A stretch of DNA of 34,830 nt from CAZPHI01 sp964586425 (GTDB lineage: Bacteria; Bacillota; Clostridia; Lachnospirales; Lachnospiraceae), in assembly GCA_964586425.1 (NCBI GenBank), contig CAZPHI010000021.1, positions 1-34,830 of the forward strand. The letters are read 5' to 3'. A program made the translations under genes and the position numbers. The first letter of the stretch is position 1; each line of letters begins with the position of its first letter. Below the pieces are notes generated by a model. That model saw nothing but the letters and a program-made list of their open reading frames with translations, had not been told where the DNA came from and did not search any database. Of this stretch, positions 13,982 through 24,064 are shown piece after piece.

Positions 13982-15250
13982 TCACTCTATCATCCCCATC
14001 ATACACTCTGCAAATATTCCATATCCGCACTCTGGATTATTAACAAACACATGTGTTACTGCTCCAATCAACTTATCATTCTGAATAATAGGACTTCCGG
14101 ACATTCCCTGTACAATTCCATTCGTTTTATCAAGCAATTCATGGTCAGTCACTTGAAACTCCATACTTTTTAGTGAACCTTCTGTTGAATCGACATTAGT
14201 AATTGATACCTGATATCTTTTAATCTGTCCATCTATACATGTCTGAATATATGCTTCTCCAACATGCGCATCATACTTGTAGCCAATTTTGATAGGTTCA
14301 AGTCCATAATTCGCTATATACTTATCAATTGCACTACTATTCAATTCGCCAAATATTCCATGTGCTGTATTAGAGCTTATACTTCCGATTTTATTCTTGT
14401 TGTTATAATCAATCGTGCCGACATATTCACCCGGTGTTCCACTCTGCCCCTTTATGATGTTAACAACATTAGCATTATACAGAATTCCACCTGATATTCC
14501 CATCAACTCACCCGTTTCTGAATCATTAATACCATGTCCAAGTGCACCATAGCTTCCATCTCCTTTAATGTAAGTAAGCGTACCGATTCCCTGTGTATCA
14601 TCTTTAATCCATGCACCTATTTTATATTCATTATTCTGATCTTTTTGAGGTATTAGCTTTACATCAATTAATTCACCATTTCTTGAAATAGTAAGTGTCA
14701 TCTCTTCTGATTTATTATTATTAATATAATCAACAAATTCATTCTTGCTGGTAACATCAATACCATTAGCTTTGCATATATAATCACCTTTTTCAAGAAT
14801 GCCCTGACAAGGGGATTTGTTAATTCCATCATCTCCGATATACTCGCCAATATCAACAATAAGAATTCCATTCGTCTTAAGATATAGACCAACTGGCATT
14901 CCACATGGAATCACCTGCGTTGAATCAAGGACATCAAGCTCTACATTCTTTACTGCAAATATTCCGAATAATTTAAAACTTATATTATATCTATCAGCTT
15001 CACCAGTAATAATTCTCACTTTATCACTAAAATTCACTGAGAGAACATTACCGCTGTCATTGTCAGCAACCTTAGTAATTTCACCAGTGAACGGAATCCC
15101 CAGATCAATCTCTGTGCTATCATTGGACAAAACATTAATTTGTGAAGGCATCTTATTGTCAATATAATCCTTAGACACATAATATATACCTGCAAGTGAC
15201 ATAACTAAGACCACACACAAAAATAACCTATACTTACTCCTGCCAGACAT
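13982..15250 (-). CDS. spoIVB: SpoIVB serine peptidase (sigma-K checkpoint signalling)
   Basis: 422 residues with an N-terminal membrane anchor (about 8-25), a PDZ domain (about 115-200, VDIGEYIGDDGINKSPCQG) and the S55 peptidase domain (about 215-422) with ALGHGI (His239) and QGMSGSPI (catalytic Ser within 382-387). SpoIVB is made in the forespore, acts in the intermembrane space, and triggers pro-sigma-K processing in Bacillus; in Clostridia its targets are less clear. Start ATG at 15250 has GGAGG upstream. It directly follows recN, the canonical order. Its usual downstream neighbour spo0A has been pushed 6.3 kb away by the CRISPR island. No clear terminator is visible in the 77 bp between it and cas6. 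Confidence 0.95.
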   Translation of the reverse strand: MSGRSKYRLFLCVVLVMSLAGIYYVSKDYIDNKMPSQINVLSNDSTEIDLGIPFTGEITKVADNDSGNVLSVNFSDKVRIITGEADRYNISFKLFGIFAVKNVELDVLDSTQVIPCGMPVGLYLKTNGILIVDIGEYIGDDGINKSPCQGILEKGDYICKANGIDVTSKNEFVDYINNNKSEEMTLTISRNGELIDVKLIPQKDQNNEYKIGAWIKDDTQGIGTLTYIKGDGSYGALGHGINDSETGELMGISGGILYNANVVNIIKGQSGTPGEYVGTIDYNNKNKIGSISSNTAHGIFGELNSSAIDKYIANYGLEPIKIGYKYDAHVGEAYIQTCIDGQIKRYQVSITNVDSTEGSLKSMEFQVTDHELLDKTNGIVQGMSGSPIIQNDKLIGAVTHVFVNNPECGYGIFAECMMGMIE

Positions 15251-15340
15251 AACACACCTCCTTTATAAGTATAGTATTATTATGTACTGCACACAGCAAT
15301 AATATATAGGTTATTAATTACATTATTTGAATAAACTTAC

Positions 15341-17020
15341 TTAACTTTTTTTGATTTTCATCTCTTTTGCAGTCGCAACAACACTCTCTGTAATAGAACT
15401 ACCACCAAGAAGTCTTGAGATTTCAGCAATACTGTCATCATAATCAAGTCTTGCAATTGTAGTAATTGTAGAATTATCAATAGCTTCCTTCTTAATAAGA
15501 TAGTGTTCATCCGCCATTGCAGCAATTTGTGGAAGATGCGTTATGCAAATCACCTGATGCAGCTTAGCGATTTCAAGCATCTTTTGACCAACCTTCTGCG
15601 CTGTAATTCCACTTATTCCAGTGTCAATTTCATCAAAAATCAATGTCTCAATTTCATCCTTTTCTGCAAGAACATCTTTGATAGCAAGCATAATTCTAGA
15701 CATCTCACCACCTGAAGCAATCTTAGCAAGTGGCTTTAATTCCTCACCTGGATTAGTCGATATCATGAATCTGATTACATCACAACCCTTTGATGTAGGA
15801 GTATCCATCTTTTCAAATGCTGTATCAAACCTAACATCTAAGAAATTAAGTGCAAGCAGTGATTTTGATATTGATTTATTAAGTGAAGCCGCACTATCCT
15901 TTCTTAACTTTGTAAGTATAGTACAATCTGCATCAAGCTGTTCTTTTGCAATCTCAATCTCCTTAGAATACCTTGCTTTTTCAGCTTCGATATTCATATA
16001 ACGTTCAAGTAATTCCTGCTTTTCATCACGATACAAAAGGATTGATTCTATGTCTCTTCCATACTTATTCTTCAAGCTATTAATAAGATCAAGTCTCTGA
16101 TAGACATCATTATATTCTTCCTCATCAAATCCAATCGAATCACTATAACTGTTAATATCTCTGCCAAAATCATTAATAAGACTTTCAATGTCCAACAGCT
16201 GTTCATACAATTTTTCGAGATTTTCATCATATTTAACAACATTTGCAATCGCCCTAACAGAACGGCTCACAAGCTCAGATGCGCCCGTCTCACCTTCACC
16301 ATTAATTGACGCATCGCAGAGATTAATCTCCTGAATGATTTTCTGTCCATTATTCATGAACTGCATCTTGGATTCCAGTTTAGCATCCTCACCATTAATA
16401 AGCTCTGCATTATCAATTTCATCAATTGCAAATTGCAGGAATGCAATCTCACTTTGAACCTTATCATTGTCCAAATTAATCTCATCATATGCCTTCATAA
16501 GCGAAGTGTACTTATGATAATCATCCTTCACTCTTTGAAGCATTTTCCTTAATTCTGCACTTCCGAATTCATCGACCATCTCAAGATGAGCCGCTTCATT
16601 AAGCAGCGACTGGTGTTCATGCTGTCCATGAATATCAATCAGCAATGAAGCAATACTTTTCACCTGACTGATTGTAACTGTCTGGCCATTGATTCTAAGC
16701 ACGCTTCTACCATTAGCGTATATTTTACGTGAAAGGTAGATATTGCCTTCATCAAGCTCCTCGATTTCATAATCCAGTTTCTTGATCTCATCAATTTTTT
16801 TCTGACTGTTTATCTTAAATGCTAATTCGACCAGCGCATATTCAGCACCCTTTCTGATTATGTCTGCCGACACCTTCTGACCTAATGCTATGTTAATTGA
16901 ACCAATTACTATTGATTTACCAGCACCAGTTTCACCAGTTAAAATATTCAGTCCGTTCTCGAAGTTTATGTCAGCTTCTTCAATAAGTGCCATATTCTTC
17001 ACATGTAAATTTAATAACAT
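15341..17020 (-). CDS. recN: DNA repair ATPase RecN
   Basis: 559 residues from ATG at 17020, chosen over an in-frame start 42 bp upstream because AAGGAGG precedes it by 4 bp and the protein then begins MLLNLHVKNMALIEE as usual for RecN. Walker A is GETGAGKS (29-36), the central part is a long coiled coil, and the C-terminal half has IASGGEMSRIMLAIK (ABC signature) and ETLIFDEIDTGISG (Walker B). RecN is an SMC-like protein that gathers DNA ends in double-strand break repair. Position between argR and spoIVB is typical of Clostridia. Confidence 0.97.
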   Translation of the reverse strand: MLLNLHVKNMALIEEADINFENGLNILTGETGAGKSIVIGSINIALGQKVSADIIRKGAEYALVELAFKINSQKKIDEIKKLDYEIEELDEGNIYLSRKIYANGRSVLRINGQTVTISQVKSIASLLIDIHGQHEHQSLLNEAAHLEMVDEFGSAELRKMLQRVKDDYHKYTSLMKAYDEINLDNDKVQSEIAFLQFAIDEIDNAELINGEDAKLESKMQFMNNGQKIIQEINLCDASINGEGETGASELVSRSVRAIANVVKYDENLEKLYEQLLDIESLINDFGRDINSYSDSIGFDEEEYNDVYQRLDLINSLKNKYGRDIESILLYRDEKQELLERYMNIEAEKARYSKEIEIAKEQLDADCTILTKLRKDSAASLNKSISKSLLALNFLDVRFDTAFEKMDTPTSKGCDVIRFMISTNPGEELKPLAKIASGGEMSRIMLAIKDVLAEKDEIETLIFDEIDTGISGITAQKVGQKMLEIAKLHQVICITHLPQIAAMADEHYLIKKEAIDNSTITTIARLDYDDSIAEISRLLGGSSITESVVATAKEMKIKKS

Positions 17021-17095
17021 AAATCCTCCTTCATACGAAAGACTCTCTTTGTTAATGCCCACATTCTAATTAATGCCACATTACAATAATGCTCT

Positions 17096-17551
17096 TTAGT
17101 GTTCCACTATTTTATTAATTCTATCCATAAGAAGAATTGTATCGTCAACACTTCTTACAGCACACATAATCGTATCATCTCCAGCAATACAGCCAACAAG
17201 TTCATGCCAATGCATTGCATCTAATGCAGCTGCAACAGCCATTGCCATTCCTGCCACTGTTTTAATAACAAGAATATTCTGTGCCATATCCATTGATGAA
17301 AAACCATCTCTAAGAACTCTGATATATTTTTCATTCAAACTAGGTTCATTCTTATGCTGAATAATAGCATATTTTTGAGGTCCACCATTAGTAGATATTT
17401 TAGTGAGTTTTAATTCCCTAATATCTCTCGAAACAGTTGCCTGTGTTACGTTAAAGCCTGCCTTTAATAATTCATTAGCAAGTTCTTCCTGTGTTTGAAT
17501 GTCCTTTTTCCCAATAAGCTCTATTATTTTACTATGTCTTTCAATCTTCAA
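17096..17551 (-). CDS. argR: Arginine repressor ArgR
   Basis: 151 residues if the TTG at 17549-17551 is the start; an upstream TTG at 17566 overlaps the GGAGG and is unlikely. The N-terminal winged helix has TQEELANELLKAGFNVTQATVSRDIRELKLTKI; the C-terminal oligomerisation and arginine-binding domain has GCIAGDDTIMCAVRS with the GDD arginine contact. It senses L-arginine and controls arginine synthesis and breakdown genes. The recN-argR-nadK-tlyA order is widely conserved in Bacillota. No ARG box was searched for. Confidence 0.96.
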   Translation of the reverse strand: MKIERHSKIIELIGKKDIQTQEELANELLKAGFNVTQATVSRDIRELKLTKISTNGGPQKYAIIQHKNEPSLNEKYIRVLRDGFSSMDMAQNILVIKTVAGMAMAVAAALDAMHWHELVGCIAGDDTIMCAVRSVDDTILLMDRINKIVEH

Positions 17552-17586
17552 TTGAAAATCCTCCAAACAATCATCAGATATTTTAT

Positions 17587-18447
17587 TTACATTTCATACA
17601 TCTTTTTTCTAAGAATCTGTAAGAAACTTAATTTGTTAGTTTTTATAAATTCTGCTTTATTTGTAGCTCTTGTAATAACAAGCTTATCACCTGTAACCAT
17701 CTTACAGAAGAGTTCCCCATCGAATGATGCAACTCGCTCCTCAGACAATCCCTTATTATCACTCATTTCAATGACAATTCTATCATCTGGTCCAAATATA
17801 ATACTTCTCTTATTAAGTGTATGAGGACAAACCGGAGTTATCATCATAAGTTCAGCATTAGGATGAACAATTGGTCCACCTGCTGAAAGGCTGTAAGCTG
17901 TTGAACCAGTTGGAGTTGCAACAATTACACCATCTGCAGAATATGAATTAAGATATTCATCATTAACATTAATATTAAAATCAATCGTTCTAAGTGTTCC
18001 AACACGATTAATTACTATATCATTCAAAGCAGTGTTCTCATATATTAATTCATCATCACGATAGACTTTTCCCTCTAACATCATTCTGGTATCAAGTTCG
18101 TATTCTCCACGTATGTAAGAAGCAAGTGCAGGATAGATGGAATCCTTCTCTGTATCTGTAAGAAAACCAAGTGTTCCTATATTAACACCAAGAATTGGGA
18201 TATTCAGTTTATTAATATCACGAGCTGCCTGAATAAGTGTGCCATCTCCTCCAAGTACAATTACACAATCAGTATCTTTTGGAACTTTGTCAGCATTAGT
18301 ATATCTGTATTTTGTATATTTAACATCTTCTGATAGATCCTGACATTGACAGTTCATTCCAATACTATTAAGATAATCCATTATTTCATTAGTGAATATA
18401 TGATCTGGATCTTTTACTTTATTAGTAACAATATAAAAATTCTTCAT
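17587..18447 (-). CDS. nadK: NAD kinase
   Basis: 286 residues. GGDGT (66-70) is the diphosphate-binding motif, ALNDIVINR follows, and TPTGSTAYSLSAGGPIVHP is the conserved NAD kinase loop. It phosphorylates NAD to NADP. Start ATG at 18447 has AGAGGATG upstream. It lies 38 bp after tlyA and 35 bp before the argR start, in one probable operon. Confidence 0.97.
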   Translation of the reverse strand: MKNFYIVTNKVKDPDHIFTNEIMDYLNSIGMNCQCQDLSEDVKYTKYRYTNADKVPKDTDCVIVLGGDGTLIQAARDINKLNIPILGVNIGTLGFLTDTEKDSIYPALASYIRGEYELDTRMMLEGKVYRDDELIYENTALNDIVINRVGTLRTIDFNINVNDEYLNSYSADGVIVATPTGSTAYSLSAGGPIVHPNAELMMITPVCPHTLNKRSIIFGPDDRIVIEMSDNKGLSEERVASFDGELFCKMVTGDKLVITRATNKAEFIKTNKLSFLQILRKKMYEM

Positions 18448-18485
18448 ATATGCTGCATCCTCTAATTCCTACAATATAATTTCAA

Positions 18486-19298
18486 CTACAGTACTTCATG
18501 AGCCTTATTAACTATATCAGATATTACGAATGGTATACTAGTATATTCGCCTTCTGTATGTTTCTGAAGATGAAGAAGATACTCAATATTACCCTCAGGA
18601 CCCTTTACAGGCGAAAATTCAAGATTAAGAATCTCAAATCCTATTGAGATAGCATAATCAATAACCTTCTCAATAACCTCTATATGCACAGCTTTGTCTC
18701 TAACAACGCCCTTTTTACCAACCTTTTCTCTTCCAGCCTCAAACTGAGGTTTGATAAGGCATACAATCTGTCCATCATCTGTAAGCAGATTCTTAACTGG
18801 TTCAAGGACCTTGGTAAGTGAGATAAATGATACATCAATACTTGAAAACATTACTTTTTCATCGATATCTTTAGGAAGTACATATCTAATATTAGTCTTT
18901 TCCATGCAAACTACTCTTTCATCCTGACGCAATTTCCATGCAAGCTGTCCATGTCCTACATCTACAGCATAAACCTTAACTGCGCCATTCTGAAGCATGC
19001 AATCTGTAAAGCCTCCTGTTGAAGAACCAACATCCATACAAACCTTGCCATCTATTGTAACATCAAAGTTCGCCATAGCTTTCTCAAGCTTAAGACCTCC
19101 TCTGCTAACATATGGAAGCGTATGTCCTTTTACCTCTATCTCACACTCAGAATCGAATGTTGAACCTGATTTATCTTCTCTTTCGCCATCAACGAATACA
19201 TTACCAGACATAATGATTGCTTTGGCTTTTTCCCTTGAATCTGCAAGACCTCTTGCCACAAGAAGCACATCTAATCGTTCCTTAGAATTACCTTTCAA
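18486..19298 (-). CDS. tlyA: TlyA-family rRNA methyltransferase / S4-domain protein
   Basis: 270 residues starting at TTG 19296-19298, with GGAGG 6 bp upstream; an earlier in-frame TTG at 19316 precedes the GGAGG and is unlikely. The N-terminal S4 RNA-binding domain (KERLDVLLVARGLADSREKA) is followed by an FtsJ-like SAM methyltransferase domain with CMDVGSSTGGFTDCMLQ (SAM motif I) and LIKPQFEAGREKVGKKGVVRD. Mycobacterial TlyA 2'-O-methylates rRNA; the target in Clostridia is not established. Proteins of this family were first named haemolysins. The S4-FtsJ layout and its place between dxs and nadK are typical. Confidence 0.95.
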   Translation of the reverse strand: MKGNSKERLDVLLVARGLADSREKAKAIIMSGNVFVDGEREDKSGSTFDSECEIEVKGHTLPYVSRGGLKLEKAMANFDVTIDGKVCMDVGSSTGGFTDCMLQNGAVKVYAVDVGHGQLAWKLRQDERVVCMEKTNIRYVLPKDIDEKVMFSSIDVSFISLTKVLEPVKNLLTDDGQIVCLIKPQFEAGREKVGKKGVVRDKAVHIEVIEKVIDYAISIGFEILNLEFSPVKGPEGNIEYLLHLQKHTEGEYTSIPFVISDIVNKAHEVL

Positions 19299-19334
19299 TT
19301 TAATCCTCCATATCAAAAGCTATATACGAACATT

Positions 19335-21197
19335 CTAAAGTTCACATACATCTATTATTTTATTCATAATACTATCTGTATCAATTCCAGTTTCTTCTCT
19401 CAGAATATCAACATTACCATGTTCAATATAATCATCTGGAAGTGATATATCAATGCATTTTACATTGTATAGTTTTTCATCAACATAATGCTCAACGCTT
19501 TCTCCAAGACCACCCATATATACATTTTCTTCCATAATCACAAGGCAGTCATGTGTTTTAATTAATTCATCAATCATTGCCGTATCAATTGGTTTAACAA
19601 AGCGCGCATTAACAACAGTCGCATCTACGCCTTTTTCTGCAAGTCTTTCTCTAATTATTAATGCTTTCTCAACCATTATACCAACAGCTATTAATGCGAT
19701 TTTGTTTCCACTTATCATTAACTCGCTTTTGCCATATTCGATAGGTGTCCTGTACGAAGCCATCTCAAATGAAGCATTACCTCTTGGATATCTTATTGCA
19801 AAAGGTGCACTTACCTTCTGAGTAGCGAATTCAAGTACATCCTCAAGTTCATATGCATTCTTTGGAGCAAATATTGTCATATTAGGAATAATAGACAGAT
19901 ACGATAGATCGAATATACCCTGATGTGTCTCGCCATCGCTTCCAACAAGTCCTGCTCTATCAATCGCAAATACAACCGGTAACTGCTGAATACATACATC
20001 ATGAAGTATCTGATCATATGCTCTCTGAAGGAATGATGAATACACTGCAAATACTGGCTTTAATCCGCCGGCTGCTAGTCCAGCTGAGAACGTTACCGCA
20101 TGAGCTTCTGCAATTCCTACATCAAAGAATCTATCAGGAAACCATTTGGCGAATTTGCCTAAGCCTGTGCCACCTGGCATAGCTGCAGTAATTCCAACAA
20201 TCTTTTTGTCTTCACGTGCTAACTGGCAGATTTTCTTTGAAAATACATCCGAATAACCAGGTATAGTATTCTCTCTGATTGGCTTACCTGTTTTAACATT
20301 AAAAGGTTCAACACCATGAAACGCACTCGGATATAATTCTGCTGGTTTATAGCCCTTACCCTTTTGTGTCAGGACATGAACAATTACTCCATGATCAATT
20401 CTTTTAGCTATATTAAATATCTTAATTAATTTTGTTATATTATGTCCATCCACAGGTCCTAGATAAGTAATTCCCATATCCTCGAATATCTGTCCTGGAA
20501 TAATAAATTGCTTAAGATTATTCTTTGTCTTTTTAATTGTCTTAACAAGCTTATCTCCATTCGGAAGCTTTGATAAAGTGTTCGCTACTCCCTCTTTTAA
20601 ATCATAATATGAATCCGCTGTTCTTATATCTCCTAACAGTCTCGATATACCACCAACATTTTCCGAGATAGACATATTATTGTCATTAAGTACAATAATA
20701 AAGTTACCCTCAACTCTAGATACATTGTTCAATGCTTCAAATGCTAGTCCACCTGTAAGTGCGCCATCTCCAATCACCGATATCACGTGATTATGCTCGC
20801 CATTAATATTACGTGCACATACATAACCAAGTCCGGCTGAAATAGAAGTAGAGCTGTGTCCAGTATCAAAAGCATCATAATCGCTTTCTCTTCTCTTAGG
20901 GAAACCACTCATTCCGCCAAATTTTCTTAATTTATCAAATTGATTCTTTCTTCCTGTCAAAAGCTTATGGGTGTATGACTGATGTCCAACATCCCATATC
21001 ACCTTGTCGTCCGGCAAGTCAAACACCAGATGCAATGCCATCGTAAGCTCCACTACGCCTAGATTTGATGCTAGATGACCACCTGTCTTGCTGATATGTT
21101 CAATCAAGAATTGACGTATCTCAAGTGCAAGCTGCTGATAATCAACAGGATCTATTCTTTTAATATCATTAGGTTTATTAATCTTCTCAAGTATCAT
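19335..21197 (-). CDS. dxs: 1-deoxy-D-xylulose-5-phosphate synthase
   Basis: 620 residues, normal length. The thiamine diphosphate site includes IGDGALTGG (142-150) and Asn in ALNN; the N-terminal SKTGGHLASNLGVVELT and DAFDTGHSSTSISAGLG are DXS hallmarks, and the transketolase-like central domain has DRAGLVGSDGETHQG. It condenses pyruvate and glyceraldehyde-3-phosphate, the first step of the MEP isoprenoid pathway. The adjacent prenyl synthase gene (ispA) uses the products. Start ATG at 21197 has GGCGGGAG upstream, 28 bp after the ispA stop. Confidence 0.98.
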   Translation of the reverse strand: MILEKINKPNDIKRIDPVDYQQLALEIRQFLIEHISKTGGHLASNLGVVELTMALHLVFDLPDDKVIWDVGHQSYTHKLLTGRKNQFDKLRKFGGMSGFPKRRESDYDAFDTGHSSTSISAGLGYVCARNINGEHNHVISVIGDGALTGGLAFEALNNVSRVEGNFIIVLNDNNMSISENVGGISRLLGDIRTADSYYDLKEGVANTLSKLPNGDKLVKTIKKTKNNLKQFIIPGQIFEDMGITYLGPVDGHNITKLIKIFNIAKRIDHGVIVHVLTQKGKGYKPAELYPSAFHGVEPFNVKTGKPIRENTIPGYSDVFSKKICQLAREDKKIVGITAAMPGGTGLGKFAKWFPDRFFDVGIAEAHAVTFSAGLAAGGLKPVFAVYSSFLQRAYDQILHDVCIQQLPVVFAIDRAGLVGSDGETHQGIFDLSYLSIIPNMTIFAPKNAYELEDVLEFATQKVSAPFAIRYPRGNASFEMASYRTPIEYGKSELMISGNKIALIAVGIMVEKALIIRERLAEKGVDATVVNARFVKPIDTAMIDELIKTHDCLVIMEENVYMGGLGESVEHYVDEKLYNVKCIDISLPDDYIEHGNVDILREETGIDTDSIMNKIIDVCEL

Positions 21198-21224
21198 CGA
21201 TGCTCCCGCCTGTCTACAGGTACC

Positions 21225-22115
21225 TTAATTATTCCTATTAATTAGATAATCAATTAACTGTTCAAGGAATTCATTATTTCCTGTTGATTTTAATAATTCA
21301 ATAGCTTCCTTTGAATATCTTTCAACATCTGCGACTGCTTTATCCATTCCATACAAAGACACATATGTTGTCTTATTATTCTTTTCATCACTATGAATTG
21401 GTTTGCCAAGGACTTCCTGACTGCTGGTAACATCAAGAATATCATCCTTAATTTGGAAAGCCAATCCTACTTTAGCTGCAACCTGTTCGATTGTATCAAC
21501 ATTTTTCTCATCGGCTCCTGCAAGATATGCACCCGCCATCATTGAGGCTTCTATAAGTGCGCCGGTTTTCAATCTGAATATAAAATCAAGATGTTCCTTT
21601 GTCATTGGTTTGTTAGTCAGATATACATCAAGTGTCTGTCCGCCTACCATTCCATATATTCCTGACTTTTCAGCTATAACCCTTGCAGCCTTAATGCAAT
21701 TACTTACATATTCAGGTTTTACCTGATCCATAGCTTTAAACATTACCTCATAGGCAAAATTAAGAAGTCCGTCGCCTGCAAGAATACCCATATCTTCACC
21801 AAACTTCTTATGAGTTGTAAGCTGACCACGTCTATATTCATCATTGTCCATTGCAGGCAAATCATCATGCACAAGCGAATATGTATGAATCATCTCAATT
21901 GCAGCCATATATGGATTAACTATGCTTGCTTTACCGCCAAACATTCGATAAGTTTCAAGCATGAGCATTGGGCGAATTCTCTTACCGCCCGCAAGAACGC
22001 TGTAATTCATTGCTTCAATAATTATTTTCTGGAGCCCTTCCTCAGTTGGCAGGCACTCTCTTATTCTCTTTTCAATATAATCTATATTAATATTCATATT
22101 ATCTTTAAATGTCAT
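21225..22115 (-). CDS. ispA: Short-chain polyprenyl diphosphate synthase (farnesyl type)
   Basis: 296 residues from ATG at 22115, which overlaps the end of xseB; in-frame ATGs at 22127 and 22133 lie deeper inside xseB with no better ribosome site. The first aspartate-rich motif is LVHDDLPAMDNDEYRRG and the second is FQIKDDILDV. It adds isopentenyl diphosphate to allylic substrates to make farnesyl or geranylgeranyl diphosphate. Gene order xseA-xseB-ispA-dxs is standard in Clostridia. Product chain length cannot be fixed from sequence alone. Confidence 0.95.
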   Translation of the reverse strand: MTFKDNMNINIDYIEKRIRECLPTEEGLQKIIIEAMNYSVLAGGKRIRPMLMLETYRMFGGKASIVNPYMAAIEMIHTYSLVHDDLPAMDNDEYRRGQLTTHKKFGEDMGILAGDGLLNFAYEVMFKAMDQVKPEYVSNCIKAARVIAEKSGIYGMVGGQTLDVYLTNKPMTKEHLDFIFRLKTGALIEASMMAGAYLAGADEKNVDTIEQVAAKVGLAFQIKDDILDVTSSQEVLGKPIHSDEKNNKTTYVSLYGMDKAVADVERYSKEAIELLKSTGNNEFLEQLIDYLINRNN

Positions 22116-22311
22116 CTTTATCACCATTCTCATTCAATACTATAATCTGTTTTTCAACTTTATCTAACTGAGTATTACACTGTTTGATTAATTTGAGACC
22201 ATCGTTATATTTTTTAAATGTTTCATCAAGTGATAGGCCTCCATTCTCCATATCACTTATCAGTTTCTCAAGACTTGCGAATGAATCTTCTATTGATGCT
22301 GCTTTAGCCAT
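22105..22311 (-). CDS. xseB: Exodeoxyribonuclease VII small subunit
   Basis: 68 residues from ATG at 22311, preceded by GGAGG 6 bp upstream. The family pattern is clear: SFASLEKLISDMENGGLSLDETFKKYNDGLKLIKQCN. It forms helical pairs that bind XseA in the exonuclease VII complex. The start immediately follows the xseA stop at 22313 and the end overlaps ispA by about 11 bp, indicating translational coupling along the operon. Confidence 0.95.
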   Translation of the reverse strand: MAKAASIEDSFASLEKLISDMENGGLSLDETFKKYNDGLKLIKQCNTQLDKVEKQIIVLNENGDKDDI

Positions 22312-22312
22312 A

Positions 22313-23530
22313 TTAATCCTCCACACCTAAACTTAATTGTTCTATATCCTTTACTTCTGCTTTAATAACTCCATCCTTTAGATGAATATCTATTCTATCG
22401 TTAATTTTCACATTCTCTATACTATTAATGCATTGACCATTACCATCATCAGTATACGAATATCCTTGTCCAAGTTTTATCATTGGAGATAGTCCATTCA
22501 GTTTCTCGCATAATATCTGGAATTTGTGTCTCCTATCGCCAAGACAGTTCTTCATTAGAATATTAAGTCTATTCTCATATTCCATTGTTCGTTGTCTTTT
22601 GTCATTAATCTGATTAACTGGATTAAGATATCTGATTTGAAGTGTGCATTGAGACAATTGATTTCTAAGAATAGTAATCTTTTGCAATGCCGCTGCATTA
22701 ATTCTCTGATTATACATATAAAGTGTCTGCTCAATATCACTTATCTTTGTTACTGCCAATTCAGCTGCTGCCGATGGTGTTGGTGCTCTCATATCAGCCA
22801 CAAAATCAGCTATTGTATAATCTGTTTCATGTCCTACTGCTGATATAATTGGTGTCTTACAGTTGAATATTGCTCTTGCAACACATTCTTCATTGAATGC
22901 CCACAAATCTTCAATTGAACCACCACCACGTCCAACAATAATGACATCTACGCCCAATTGATCAAGTGCATTAATTCCCTTAACAATACTGTATTTGGCT
23001 GTTTCCCCTTGTACGATTGCAGGATAAAGAATTAGCTGTACATAAGGATTACGTCTCTTAGATATATTAATTATATCCTGAATTGCAGCACCAGTACTTG
23101 CTGTAACTATACCGACTTTTTGTACGAATGCTGGTATGGCAGTTTTATACTGTGCTGAAAACATCCCCATCTCTTCAAGCTCTGCCTTAAGCATAAGATA
23201 TCTCTGATATAAATCCCCCTGGCCCTCATTCTCAATTGACATTGCATACAACTGATACTTTCCATCACGTTCATATACATCTATTCTTCCTTTTACGACA
23301 ATCTTTTGTCCATCCTTAAGTCTGAACTTGAGATTACGGGCACTAGAAGAAAACATCACACAGCTAAGAGAACCAGTTGAATCCTTTAATGTAAAATAGA
23401 TATGTCCTGATGTGTGATATTTGCAATTGGATACTTCACCCTTTACTGAAACCTTATTAAGAACAAAGTCCTGTGCAAACATATTCTTTATATACGAATT
23501 AATCTTACCAACTGTATATGCTTCTGCCAT
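22313..23530 (-). CDS. xseA: Exodeoxyribonuclease VII large subunit
   Basis: 405 residues. The N-terminal OB fold (VKGEVSNCKYHTSGHIYFTLKD) is followed by the catalytic domain with GIVTASTGAAIQDI, IIVGRGGGSIEDLWAFN and ISAVGHETDYTIADFVAD, all characteristic of XseA, then a coiled-coil region that binds XseB. It degrades single-stranded DNA to short oligonucleotides in repair. Start ATG at 23530 lies just past the nusB stop; AAGGTG in the nusB end serves as ribosome site. Confidence 0.97.
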   Translation of the reverse strand: MAEAYTVGKINSYIKNMFAQDFVLNKVSVKGEVSNCKYHTSGHIYFTLKDSTGSLSCVMFSSSARNLKFRLKDGQKIVVKGRIDVYERDGKYQLYAMSIENEGQGDLYQRYLMLKAELEEMGMFSAQYKTAIPAFVQKVGIVTASTGAAIQDIINISKRRNPYVQLILYPAIVQGETAKYSIVKGINALDQLGVDVIIVGRGGGSIEDLWAFNEECVARAIFNCKTPIISAVGHETDYTIADFVADMRAPTPSAAAELAVTKISDIEQTLYMYNQRINAAALQKITILRNQLSQCTLQIRYLNPVNQINDKRQRTMEYENRLNILMKNCLGDRRHKFQILCEKLNGLSPMIKLGQGYSYTDDGNGQCINSIENVKINDRIDIHLKDGVIKAEVKDIEQLSLGVED

Positions 23531-23534
23531 AATA

Positions 23535-23939
23535 TTAGTTAATCACCTTTGCAAGTACACCATTAATAAATGATGGTGCATTCTCTCCACCATATTCTTT
23601 TGCTATCTCAATAGCTTCATTCACTGCAACATTAACAGGAATATCATCATCAAACTTTATTTCATAAATAGCAAGTCTAAGAATAGCAAGTTCTACCTTA
23701 GCAATACGTTCAAATGTCCATCCTGTAGCACATTCGGTAATTATCCTGTCTATCTCATCTAGTTTGTCTATTACATTATTAGCACGTTCACTTATATAAG
23801 CATACTCTTCTTCTGTTATGCCTTCTACATTATCAAGATAAAGCTGATCCTGCTCACTCATCTCACTTGCATCATGAAATTCATAGCGGAAAACCATCTT
23901 AAATACATGCTTTCTGATTGTACGTCTTTTCATTTTCAT
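23535..23939 (-). CDS. nusB: Transcription antitermination factor NusB
   Basis: 134 residues from ATG at 23939 with GGAGA upstream (a TTG one codon earlier is also possible). RKHVFKMVFRYEFHD near the N-terminus and PVNVAVNEAIEIAKEYGGENAPSFINGVLAKV at the C-terminus are the NusB signatures. With NusE (S10) it binds boxA RNA and supports rRNA transcription. It starts the nusB-xseA-xseB-ispA-dxs cluster, separated from asp23 by a terminator. Confidence 0.96.
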   Translation of the reverse strand: MKMKRRTIRKHVFKMVFRYEFHDASEMSEQDQLYLDNVEGITEEEYAYISERANNVIDKLDEIDRIITECATGWTFERIAKVELAILRLAIYEIKFDDDIPVNVAVNEAIEIAKEYGGENAPSFINGVLAKVIN

Positions 23940-23999
23940 CAAAAAAATTCTCCATTCTAATCGTATAATAATCTATGTCTTATAGTATATATATAAAAC

Positions 24000-24054
24000 A
24001 AAAAAGACTGCCTCACAATATTTATCGCTTAGTTAAATTATTGTGAGACAATCT
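24000..24054 (-). terminator. Rho-independent terminator of asp23
   Basis: Stem of about 16 bp with two mismatches (24005-24020 with 24039-24054) and 18 nt loop, followed on the minus strand by six T residues. It ends the asp23 transcript before nusB. Confidence 0.85.
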
Positions 24055-24064
24055 TATTAATGGA